Assembly: GCF_017745275.1 (NCBI RefSeq)
Contig: NZ_JAGHZS010000001.1
Coordinates: 806,001-870,000, forward strand
Length of the DNA stretch: 64,000 nucleotides
Reading direction: 5' to 3'
DNA from: Chitinophaga sp.
GTDB lineage: Bacteria > Bacteroidota > Bacteroidia > Chitinophagales > Chitinophagaceae
This document shows, piece by piece, positions 49,426-58,130 of this stretch (positions are counted from its first letter, which is position 1; the number at the start of each line of letters is the position of its first letter). The notes beneath the pieces are model-generated. The model searched no databases. It had not been told where the DNA came from and saw only the letters and a program-made list of their open reading frames with translations. Position numbers and translations under genes: made by a program.

Positions 49426-50355
49426 TCACTTCGTCACTTTAGCGGACATGCAAACCTGGTTCATAGAAGGTTCGGTACTACCACCCTTTTTTTCCAGCGT
49501 AATGGCAAAGCCTTGCGCTACTGCCACTGCTTTCATATGCTGCAGTTCCTGTGTCAGTTCTGCACCGGTATCGAAAACGCCTGCATCTACTAGTTTCTTA
49601 TTCACGATGGCCCACAACTGAAACTGTTTTCCGGCTGGTGGGAGAGGCATTATTTTCGCCTGCAGGTAAACGGCCTGTGTTTGGGCATTCCAGCCTACAG
49701 ATACAGACTTACCAGCATATGCACCACCACCTTGTAGTTGTGTCCACTTAAAATCAGGGTTACTCAAAGGGTCAGGATCTACGGGAATAGCAGTTGTTTC
49801 TTTAGAACTGGTCAGTGCCTGATGTTCTTTCTCTGCATCCAGTTTTTCTTTGGTGGCTATTAACGACTTATAGCGACTCTTGTAATCAGTGGATTTCTGG
49901 AAGAAAAAGAAATTCATGACCACACTTCCTATCAACAACACTACAATAGCTGCAGTCAGGTATTTCCACAAGCGATCCGATGATGATTTGGGAGTAGCTA
50001 AATACTTTATGGGTGTTTCTTTTTCTATATCAGGTTTTTTTTTACCCGGCACCTGGTGGCCATTATGTTTTGCACCATTCATGGGTGCACGCAATTCTTC
50101 CGGCAACAGCTTATTCCCATCTTCGGTATTTTCCTGACGGATGATTTCCGTTAACCGGTTCTTAATGCCAGTAGGAGGAGCCACGGCATAGAGTTGTACA
50201 AATCGTTCTTTGTCCTGCTGCAGCAGGTCCAACGCAGCTTTTACATCAGGGTATTGCGACACCAATTTTTCCACCTCGGTCTGTTCCGTTTCTGGTAACA
50301 TACCAAATACGTAACTTTCGAGGATTCCTGATGATATGTAACGTTGAACGTCCAC
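49426..50355 (-). CDS. Anti-sigma factor (RskA-like), paralog of 47820-48668
   Basis: ILESYVFGMLPETEQTEVEKLVSQYPDV; TM; FQLWAIVNKKLVDAGVFDTG. Confidence 0.88.
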   Translation of the reverse strand: MDVQRYISSGILESYVFGMLPETEQTEVEKLVSQYPDVKAALDLLQQDKERFVQLYAVAPPTGIKNRLTEIIRQENTEDGNKLLPEELRAPMNGAKHNGHQVPGKKKPDIEKETPIKYLATPKSSSDRLWKYLTAAIVVLLIGSVVMNFFFFQKSTDYKSRYKSLIATKEKLDAEKEHQALTSSKETTAIPVDPDPLSNPDFKWTQLQGGGAYAGKSVSVGWNAQTQAVYLQAKIMPLPPAGKQFQLWAIVNKKLVDAGVFDTGAELTQELQHMKAVAVAQGFAITLEKKGGSTEPSMNQVCMSAKVTK

Positions 50356-50365
50356 AGTTATGTGA

Positions 50366-50917
50366 TTACAATTGTTTTAAGAGTGTTCTCAATTGTATAA
50401 TGGCATTGCGCATGCGAGTTTTCACAGTGCCCAATGGTATTTCAAGGGACTTAGCTATTTCTTCCTGGGTATGTCCCTTGAAATAAGCCATGTCTATAAT
50501 TATACGCTGATCTTTTTGCAAACGTTCAATCACCTTGCTGAGGCCAAGATGATCTACCGACAGATGCACTGCCAGTTGTGGCTCATACATCAGCGCTACG
50601 CTGTTAACATCTTGTACCCGTTGATCCAGTTTGTGATTTTTTGAGCGGAGACTATCGATGGCGGTATTACGTGTTATATTCAGCATCCAGGTAAACAACC
50701 GTCCTTTTGAAGCATCGTAACGGTCTATATTACGCCATATTTTTACAAAAACTTCCTGTAAAACGTCCCCTGCTGCGGCTTCTTCTCCAACTACTTTGAG
50801 GGCAACACCATATAACGCCGGTGAGTAATGGTCATACAAATAAGTAAATATCTTTTCATCCCTGGCCAAAAGGCCCTGAATCAATTCAACTTCAGTGTAT
50901 GTTAAGGTCGCTCCCAA
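50366..50917 (-). CDS. ECF RNA polymerase sigma factor, paralog of 48678-49277
   Basis: FTYLYDHYSPALYGVALKV, AGDVLQEVFVKIWRN, GHTQEEIAKSLEIPLGTVKTRMRNAIIQLR. Confidence 0.92.
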   Translation of the reverse strand: MGATLTYTEVELIQGLLARDEKIFTYLYDHYSPALYGVALKVVGEEAAAGDVLQEVFVKIWRNIDRYDASKGRLFTWMLNITRNTAIDSLRSKNHKLDQRVQDVNSVALMYEPQLAVHLSVDHLGLSKVIERLQKDQRIIIDMAYFKGHTQEEIAKSLEIPLGTVKTRMRNAIIQLRTLLKQL

Positions 50918-50988
50918 GTTTGAGGATATGGATGTGATACTTTATGATACCAAAATAACAGGTTTTCTTTACATTACAAAATTATTTC

Positions 50989-51573
50989 CTATTTAGGGAA
51001 CGTCATTTTGTAATCCACCCTGATTTTACCTTTGGTGATATCGTCGAGCTTACTTTTCAACATTCTGCGCTTCAGTGGCTTCAGGTGATCAATGAATAAA
51101 ACCCCGTCGATGTGATCATATTCGTGCAGGATAACGCGGGCTGTCACACCTGTAAAAGTTCTCTCATGTGGAGTGAAGTTTTCGTCCACATAGCTAAGCG
51201 TAACTGTTTCTGCGCGGTTTACATCTTCCCGTACCTTTGGAATGCTCAGGCAGCCTTCATTATAGGCCCAGTCTTTCCCACCGGTTTCTACGATATGCGC
51301 ATTGATAAAAACGCCTTTTACGCCTTCATCACCAGGGTAGTCGTTTTTCTCGTCTTCTTCCAGATTATCTATAATTTGTTTGCTATCTACCACAAACAGG
51401 CGAATAGCTTTATTAACCTGTGGAGCAGCAATGCCCACGCCGTTTGAACCATACATGGTTTCCCACATATTAGCAATTAATTCCTTCAGGTTTGGATATT
51501 CTGGTGTGATATCTTCTGCTACTTTCCTCAAAACCGGGTGCCCGTAAGCAACTATTGGCAAAATCATGTTCAA
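50989..51573 (-). CDS. def: Peptide deformylase
   Basis: GVGIAAPQVN, EGCLSIP, HEYDHIDGVLFIDHL. Confidence 0.97.
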   Translation of the reverse strand: MNMILPIVAYGHPVLRKVAEDITPEYPNLKELIANMWETMYGSNGVGIAAPQVNKAIRLFVVDSKQIIDNLEEDEKNDYPGDEGVKGVFINAHIVETGGKDWAYNEGCLSIPKVREDVNRAETVTLSYVDENFTPHERTFTGVTARVILHEYDHIDGVLFIDHLKPLKRRMLKSKLDDITKGKIRVDYKMTFPK

Positions 51574-51651
51574 ATATTGGTTTAATCCGCAAAGATAGAC
51601 ATTTTAAGCTTCTTTGTATTGCGTGAGCCGCCTGATTATACTGATTTTTTA

Positions 51652-52065
51652 TTATATCTTATTTTGCAGATACTCCTGTAATATGATCGTAGCGCTGATT
51701 TCATCGACCAGGGCCTTATTACGGCGGTCTTTTTTCTTCAGGCCACTATCAATCATCGCCTGGAAAGCCATTTTGGAGGTAAACCGTTCATCGACCTTTA
51801 CTACGGGGATATCAGGAAAATTCTTTTTAATAATCCGGATGCATTCGATCACCAGCGCTGTAGCGTCGGTAGCGTTGCCATCCAGGTTTTTAGGTTCTCC
51901 GATCACAATTGTTTCTACCGGTTCTGTGGCAAAATATTTCTTGAGGAAAGGAATCAACTCGTGCGTAGGAATGGTGGTCAGTCCGCTCGCAATCAATTGC
52001 ATCGGATCTGTTACGGCCAGTCCTGTTCTTTTTTTTCCGTAATCAATTGCCATTAAACGGGGCAT
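51652..52065 (-). CDS. ruvX: Holliday junction resolvase-like RuvX/YqgF
   Basis: LMAIDYGKKRTGLAVTDP, VKVDERFTSKMA, KALVDEISATIILQEYL. Confidence 0.93.
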   Translation of the reverse strand: MPRLMAIDYGKKRTGLAVTDPMQLIASGLTTIPTHELIPFLKKYFATEPVETIVIGEPKNLDGNATDATALVIECIRIIKKNFPDIPVVKVDERFTSKMAFQAMIDSGLKKKDRRNKALVDEISATIILQEYLQNKI

Positions 52066-52070
52066 GAGAA

Positions 52071-52159
52071 AGCTTTTATCTGTTAGCAGTTAGCTTTTAG
52101 CCGTTAGTGATAGCCTGTTAGTTGTTGCTAACAGCTAAAAGCTAATGGCTAAAAGCTTA
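52071..52159. repeat. Degenerate heptad palindrome, subfamily A
   Basis: AGCTTTTATCTGTTAGCAGTTAGCTTTTAGCCGTTAG ... CTAACAGCTAAAAGCTAATGGCTAAAAGCTTATA. Confidence 0.8.
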
Positions 52160-53023
52160 TATAAAAATGAGCATATCTGCAATGGTAAATACTGCGAAAA
52201 CAACGCTGGCAATACCATTGGTAGTCATAAACATAATATTCACCTTACTCAGGTCGTCTGGTTTTACCAACAGATGCTGGGATACCAGCATCACTACGAA
52301 AACTGCGGCACCTATCCAGAACAGCCAGTGGAAGCCGCCGGCAAGCCCGATGGTCACTACCAGCGCCGCTGCTATTACGTGTAACAGCTCTGAAAAACGA
52401 AGGGCACCGGAAAGTCCCAGCCACGCCGGGATAGAGTTCAGTTGTTGCGACTTATCAAAATCTTCGTCCTGTAAGGAATAAATAATATCAAATCCGGATA
52501 CCCAGCACAGCACCAGTACAGATACCAATACCGGCAACACGGCAAACTGGCCGGTTACCGCCAGGTAGGCACCTATAGGCGCCAATGATAGCCCTACGCC
52601 CAATACCAGGTGACAAAGGGCTGTAAAACGCTTGGTATAGCTATATCCCAGCACTACCAGCAACGCTACCGGCGACAGGAAGAAACAGATGCGGTTAATA
52701 AACCAGGTGGTGATAATAAACAATACCACATTGGCGATAATAAAAAACATAGCATTTTTGGGAGATATAATACCTGCAGGTATTTCTCTTTTCGCCGTAC
52801 GTGGGTTCAATTTATCAATGTCCACATCGAGCCAGCGGTTGAACGCCATGGCGGCACTCCTCGCAAACACCATACACAATACCACGAGGCCGAAGGTAGC
52901 CCAGCTGAAATGTCCACCGCCCTTGGTAGTAGCCATGAAATAGCCCGTCAATGCAAAAGGCATGGCAAAAATGGTATGGCTAAACTTTACCAGTGACAGA
53001 TATTTATTCACCGTTGAGATCAT
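52157..53023 (-). CDS. ubiA: UbiA-type prenyltransferase
   Basis: AFNRWLDVDIDKLNPRTAKREIPAG, GFDIIYSLQDEDFDKSQ, multi-TM. Confidence 0.9.
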   Translation of the reverse strand: MISTVNKYLSLVKFSHTIFAMPFALTGYFMATTKGGGHFSWATFGLVVLCMVFARSAAMAFNRWLDVDIDKLNPRTAKREIPAGIISPKNAMFFIIANVVLFIITTWFINRICFFLSPVALLVVLGYSYTKRFTALCHLVLGVGLSLAPIGAYLAVTGQFAVLPVLVSVLVLCWVSGFDIIYSLQDEDFDKSQQLNSIPAWLGLSGALRFSELLHVIAAALVVTIGLAGGFHWLFWIGAAVFVVMLVSQHLLVKPDDLSKVNIMFMTTNGIASVVFAVFTIADMLIFI

Positions 53024-53027
53024 GTTC

Positions 53028-53151
53028 TAGCTTTTAGGTTTTAGCTGTTGGCTTTTAGTGTTTTTATAAAGACTAAAAGCTTTTATGATTAATATTTTGT
53101 TGTACCAGGTTGGTCATCAGCCCAAAGCTAACGGCTAAGAGCTGACAGCTT
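53028..53151. repeat. Degenerate heptad palindrome, subfamily A
   Basis: TAGCTTTTAGGTTTTAGCTGTTGGCTTTTAG ... AAAGCTAACGGCTAAGAGCTGACAGCTTT; overlaps the stop of the methyltransferase gene. Confidence 0.75.
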
Positions 53152-53667
53152 TACAAAGATATCCCAAACTACAATACCGGTGGTCACAGAAATATTCAGG
53201 GAGTGTTTCATGCCCAGCTGAGGGATTTCAATACAGCCATCCACCAGCTTCATCACTTCCCCGTCTACCCCGCTGACTTCGTTCCCAAAAACGAGTGCCA
53301 GTGGCTGCCCCGCAGGTGGCTGGAAACGATCCAGCATATGGCTGTTCACCGCCTGTTCGATGGCCAGTACCTTATAACCCGCTGCTTTCAGTTCCTCCAC
53401 CGCGTTTACGGTAGTATCGAAATACTGCCATTCCACGGTTTCCGTAGCTCCCAACGCCGTTTTGTTGATATCACGGTGAGGTGGCACGGGGGTATACCCG
53501 CAAAGTACGATACCCTGCACCAAAAAAGCATCTGCAGTACGGAATACGGAGCCCACATTGTGCATGCTGCGTATATTATCGAGTACCAGTACGATAGGCG
53601 TTTTATCGGCCGCCTTGAACTCAGCTACCGTTTTACGGCCCAGTTCATCCATGCTTAATTTTCTCAT
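53128..53667 (-). CDS. TrmH/SpoU family RNA methyltransferase
   Basis: LDNIRSMHNVGSVFRTADAF, LVFGNEVSGV, HSLNISVTTGIVVWDIF; start trimmed to MRKLSMDE. Confidence 0.93.
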   Translation of the reverse strand: MRKLSMDELGRKTVAEFKAADKTPIVLVLDNIRSMHNVGSVFRTADAFLVQGIVLCGYTPVPPHRDINKTALGATETVEWQYFDTTVNAVEELKAAGYKVLAIEQAVNSHMLDRFQPPAGQPLALVFGNEVSGVDGEVMKLVDGCIEIPQLGMKHSLNISVTTGIVVWDIFVKLSALSR

Positions 53668-53713
53668 CACCTGCAAAGATAATAGGATGGGATGAGTTTT
53701 ATATATTTGCGCC

Positions 53714-56323
53714 ATGGCAAAAAGTAAATCGGAAGAAACCCCGCTCATGCAACAACATAAGGCCATCAAGGCGAAATACCCTGATGCCGTACTGTTGTTC
53801 CGTGTTGGCGATTTTTATGAGACCTTCAGTGAGGATGCAGTCATAGCTGCCCGGGTATTGGGCATCGTGTTAACCAAGCGGGCTAATGGCTCCGCTTCTT
53901 ATGTAGACCTGGCCGGATTTCCCCACCATTCGTTAGATACTTATCTGCATAAACTGGTAAAAGCCGGCTATCGTGTAGCCGTATGCGATCAACTGGAAGA
54001 TCCTAAAACAGTAAAAGGTATTGTAAAACGTGGCGTTACCGAAATGGTCACCCCCGGTGTAGCCGTGAATGATAAGCTGCTGGAAAATTCCAGCAACAAC
54101 TTCCTGGCTGCCGTACATTTCGGTACGGACGTTACCGGCGTATCTTTCCTGGATATTTCTACCGGCGAATTCTTTATCGCCGAAGGCAGTATAGAATATG
54201 TGGATAAACTCCTGCAAAGCTTCCGCCCCGCAGAAGTGCTCTTCGCCAAACAACAGCAGAAACATTTTAAAGCCACTTTTGGCACCCGCTTCTATACTTA
54301 CACCATGGATGAGTGGATATTTACCACCACCTATGCGGAAGAAATACTGCTCAAACATTTTGAAACACATTCCCTGAAAGGATATGGAGTAGATGGCCTC
54401 CCCGCCGCTATCATCGCCGCAGGCGCCACCCTCCACTACCTGAAAGATACCGAACATCCGCACCTGCAGCACATCACCCGTATGCAGCGTATCAGCCAGG
54501 ACGATTTTCTGTGGATGGACCGTTTCACTGTACGCAACCTGGAACTGCTGAACAGCAGTGTGGAAAACGGACATACCCTGCTGAAAGTGCTGGATAACAC
54601 CGTAACCCCGATGGGCGCCCGTCTGCTTAAACGCTGGATGGTATTCCCCCTGCGTGATATCAAGGCGATCAACGAGCGATTGGACACCGTAGAATACTTC
54701 ATCAAAGAAACTGATCTTTCGAAATCACTTACGCATCACCTGAAGCAAACCGGTGACCTGGAAAGACTGGTCTCCAAAATCCCGCTGCGGAAGATCAATC
54801 CCCGGGAAGTAATGCAACTCGCCCGCTCCCTGGAGCAGGTAAAAGATGTACAGGCATTGCTGGCCAACACCAATAACGACTACCTCAAACGCCTGAACGA
54901 AAAATTGGATCCCTGTACACCATTGCTGAACCGGATCCTCAACGAAATTGCAGAGAATCCACCAGTACTGGTGAATAAAGGCGGTTGTATTAAAGAGGGT
55001 GTCAATGCGGAACTGGATGAACTGCGCAATATCGCCAACAAAGGCAAAGACTACCTCCTTCAAATACAGCAGAAAGAATCAGAAGCAACCGGTATTCCTT
55101 CCCTGAAAATAGCCTTCAACAACGTATTTGGTTATTACCTGGAAGTTACCAACACCCATAAAAACAAAGTACCGGAGCGCTGGATGCGTAAGCAAACGCT
55201 CGCTAATGCGGAACGTTACATTACCCCGGAGCTGAAAGAATATGAAGAAAAGATCGTAGGTGCGGAAGATAAAATCCAGGTGCTGGAAGCCAGGCTGTTT
55301 GAAGAACTGGTAGTGGCCCTGCAGGAATTTATTAAGCCTGTACAGGAAGATGCACAGGTATTTGCGCGGATCGACTGTCTCCTTTGCTTTGCGCAAAACG
55401 CCATGCAATACAAATATCGTCGTCCCAATATCAACGAAGGCTTTGACCTGGTGATCAAGGAAGGACGGCACCCGGTAATAGAAAGAGGATTGCCGGCCGG
55501 CGATACTTATGTATCCAATGATCTGCAACTGGACAAAGAACAGCAGCAAATCATTATTCTGACCGGTCCTAACATGAGTGGTAAATCGGCGCTGTTGCGT
55601 CAAACCGCTCTTATCACGCTGATGGCGCACATGGGTAGCTTTGTACCGGCCAACAGTGCAGACATCGGGCTCACGGATAAAATTTTCACCCGTGTAGGCG
55701 CTTCCGATAACCTTAGCGGCGGCGAATCTACCTTCATGGTGGAAATGAATGAAACGGCCAGTATTATTAACAGCATCACGCCCCGCAGCTTAGTGATATT
55801 GGATGAAATAGGCCGTGGCACCAGTACCTACGATGGTATCTCTATTGCCTGGAGTATCGTGGAATACCTCCATGATATGACCCAACACCGTCCGAAAACA
55901 TTATTTGCCACGCACTATCATGAACTGAATGAGCTGGAAAATAAACATGGCCGGGTAAAGAACTTCCATATCACCAATATGGAATCCGGCAATAAAATTA
56001 TTTTCCTACGCAAACTGGCAGCAGGTGGGAGTCGCCATAGCTTTGGTATCCACGTGGCCCGTATGGCAGGGATGCCGCCGGAGCTGATTAACCGTGCGAA
56101 CGAAGTGCTGGCCAATCTTGAAGAAAAACATATTGACGCACCTTTACAGAAAAATGTGAAGCAACTCAATACGCCTTCACAGAAGTTGCAGTTAAATATT
56201 TTTGATGCGCATAGTGATACTTTCCAGCAGATAAGAGAGAAACTGGATCATGTGGATATTAACCGGTTAACACCAGTGGAAGCGTTGCTAAAACTGAGTG
56301 AGATTAAGAATATGATTGGATAA
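53714..56323 (+). CDS. mutS: DNA mismatch repair protein MutS
   Basis: LLFRVGDFYETFSEDA, LTGPNMSGKSALLRQTALI, ILDEIGRGTSTYDGISIAWSIVEYL, ATHYHEL. Confidence 0.98.
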   Translation: MAKSKSEETPLMQQHKAIKAKYPDAVLLFRVGDFYETFSEDAVIAARVLGIVLTKRANGSASYVDLAGFPHHSLDTYLHKLVKAGYRVAVCDQLEDPKTVKGIVKRGVTEMVTPGVAVNDKLLENSSNNFLAAVHFGTDVTGVSFLDISTGEFFIAEGSIEYVDKLLQSFRPAEVLFAKQQQKHFKATFGTRFYTYTMDEWIFTTTYAEEILLKHFETHSLKGYGVDGLPAAIIAAGATLHYLKDTEHPHLQHITRMQRISQDDFLWMDRFTVRNLELLNSSVENGHTLLKVLDNTVTPMGARLLKRWMVFPLRDIKAINERLDTVEYFIKETDLSKSLTHHLKQTGDLERLVSKIPLRKINPREVMQLARSLEQVKDVQALLANTNNDYLKRLNEKLDPCTPLLNRILNEIAENPPVLVNKGGCIKEGVNAELDELRNIANKGKDYLLQIQQKESEATGIPSLKIAFNNVFGYYLEVTNTHKNKVPERWMRKQTLANAERYITPELKEYEEKIVGAEDKIQVLEARLFEELVVALQEFIKPVQEDAQVFARIDCLLCFAQNAMQYKYRRPNINEGFDLVIKEGRHPVIERGLPAGDTYVSNDLQLDKEQQQIIILTGPNMSGKSALLRQTALITLMAHMGSFVPANSADIGLTDKIFTRVGASDNLSGGESTFMVEMNETASIINSITPRSLVILDEIGRGTSTYDGISIAWSIVEYLHDMTQHRPKTLFATHYHELNELENKHGRVKNFHITNMESGNKIIFLRKLAAGGSRHSFGIHVARMAGMPPELINRANEVLANLEEKHIDAPLQKNVKQLNTPSQKLQLNIFDAHSDTFQQIREKLDHVDINRLTPVEALLKLSEIKNMIG

Positions 56324-56338
56324 CTGCATATAACGACA

Positions 56339-56378
56339 TAAAAAAAGTCCCCCCGCTAAGTAGCGGGGGGACTTTTTG
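56339..56378. terminator. GC-rich terminator after mutS
   Basis: AAAAAAAGTCCCCCCGCTAAGTAGCGGGGGGACTTTTT. Confidence 0.92.
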
Positions 56379-56396
56379 TTTATTCACTATGCTAAA

Positions 56397-58100
56397 TTAT
56401 TGTTTATCCCACCAAACACGGCCGGTAAAGGTGTTGGCATCATTACCATATTCACCGGTTTTCTGCATTTCAGCAATCGCATTTCTCCAGTTAGGCATGT
56501 TGTCGTTAGTACCTGGCTGAGGTAATGCCCAACGGCGAGGCACTACTATATTGGTACCCTGTGCAGAAACAAAAGGCTCGAAAGGCAGGATGCCGCCTAC
56601 TTTAGGTACATCCGCCCTTTTCCATGCGCCCCATGCTTCCCATGGAGATTTATAATGGTTCAGGAAGTTCTGGATATTGATTTTTTCCAGCAATACTGCA
56701 GTGCTACCGGTAAAGGCTACATTCGGCATCGCGATATAAGCCTGTATAGCGGCTGGATTTACCGCGGTATAATCCTTAATATTAGCCAATGATCCCATCT
56801 TATCGTAAGCATTTACTGAAGCAGTAATACCTTTTTCATACCAGGCCTTTGCGTCTTCCGCGATGATACCACGTACAGACAGTTCAGATAACATGAAACA
56901 CATTTCTGCATAAGTCAGAATTGGCTGAGTGTATTTACCCGGGCCGTTACCTTCCTGGTTCAGGTCAAACAAACGTTTCTGAATATTGGAAACCGTATCG
57001 TGGTTCACAGTTACCTGCTTACCATTGAGATTCAGTACATATGTTTTCTTAGCAAACAACGCTGCGTAAGTTGCACTGGTACGTTGAGCAGGGCTGGAAG
57101 GCAATCCTACATAACGCTGACCATCATAGATTGCGCCGGCAGATAACGCACCACCTGCTTTGAGGCTATCAAAAGCAGACTGGGTGTAAGTGTTCTTTTC
57201 GAAGAACAATCCAATACGCGGATCTTTATTGGCATTCATGTAATCCACCATGTTTTTGGCAGCTACAATCGGGCTGTTATCCATTGACCAGTTACCACCA
57301 CGAGCGAAATTGGTTTCAGCAGAAATAAATTTCCACTCATCATCCAGTCCGCTGAAGATACCTGCAGTACTTGCCAATACTTCTTTTGCAATCGGGCCTA
57401 CTTTTTCAGGAGATCTTTTCAGCAGACGCATGGCCAATTTCAGGCGTAAAACGTTGCCCGCTTTTGCCCAGTTGGCTGCATTACCGTTATAAAAAATATC
57501 ACCGGCGCCATAACTCACCTGGTTCTGTAAACCTTGTGTGAGCGTAGCCAATGCTGCTTTCAGCTCTGCATCCCAGGTAGCAAACAGGGTTTCCTGGTTG
57601 TCATATACCGGGGTGAAGGTACCACCATAACGGGAAGTCCAGGCTTGCGTATAAGGAATGCTACCATTGGCATCAGATACACGCCAGGAAGCATACACTT
57701 TAATAATCTTGGCAATGGCCACCAGTTGTGCATACTTTCCTTTCTGCTCTTCCGGCATCTTTTTTACCATTTCTTCAATGTCTACCAGGTTGCGACCAAT
57801 ATTTTTATAGAGTGCTCCATAAAAATCGTTGGTATTGGTTGGCGTAAACAAAGTAGCAACAGAAGAGTTAGGTGCAGCTGTTACAAACTGCATCCATTGC
57901 ATTTCGTATTGGTAGTTGTCGTAGAACCAGTCGAAGTCGCGATCCACTATACTTTTTACAGATTGTGTGATCAGCAGTTCCGGAGCGGTATTATCACTAA
58001 CGTTCGGACTTTTGTTAAGGTCCTCAAAACCTTTGGTACAGGAGCCCAGCATCATACCAGCCAGCACAGCTCCTATTCCCCATTTATTAACAGCTTTCAT
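56397..58100 (-). CDS. SusD/RagB family nutrient-binding lipoprotein
   Basis: Lipobox MMLGSCTKGFEDLNKSPN; DANGSIPYTQAW; PRRWALPQPGTNDNMPNW; C-term GRVWWDKQ. Confidence 0.92.
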   Translation of the reverse strand: MKAVNKWGIGAVLAGMMLGSCTKGFEDLNKSPNVSDNTAPELLITQSVKSIVDRDFDWFYDNYQYEMQWMQFVTAAPNSSVATLFTPTNTNDFYGALYKNIGRNLVDIEEMVKKMPEEQKGKYAQLVAIAKIIKVYASWRVSDANGSIPYTQAWTSRYGGTFTPVYDNQETLFATWDAELKAALATLTQGLQNQVSYGAGDIFYNGNAANWAKAGNVLRLKLAMRLLKRSPEKVGPIAKEVLASTAGIFSGLDDEWKFISAETNFARGGNWSMDNSPIVAAKNMVDYMNANKDPRIGLFFEKNTYTQSAFDSLKAGGALSAGAIYDGQRYVGLPSSPAQRTSATYAALFAKKTYVLNLNGKQVTVNHDTVSNIQKRLFDLNQEGNGPGKYTQPILTYAEMCFMLSELSVRGIIAEDAKAWYEKGITASVNAYDKMGSLANIKDYTAVNPAAIQAYIAMPNVAFTGSTAVLLEKINIQNFLNHYKSPWEAWGAWKRADVPKVGGILPFEPFVSAQGTNIVVPRRWALPQPGTNDNMPNWRNAIAEMQKTGEYGNDANTFTGRVWWDKQ

Positions 58101-58130
58101 CTTAATTTTTTTTGTTGTTAAACAGCATGA

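Noticed and set aside
53933-55630. Large minus-strand ORFs inside mutS (213, 112 and 183 aa)
   Set aside because: Antisense to conserved mutS codons, composition typical of frame shadows
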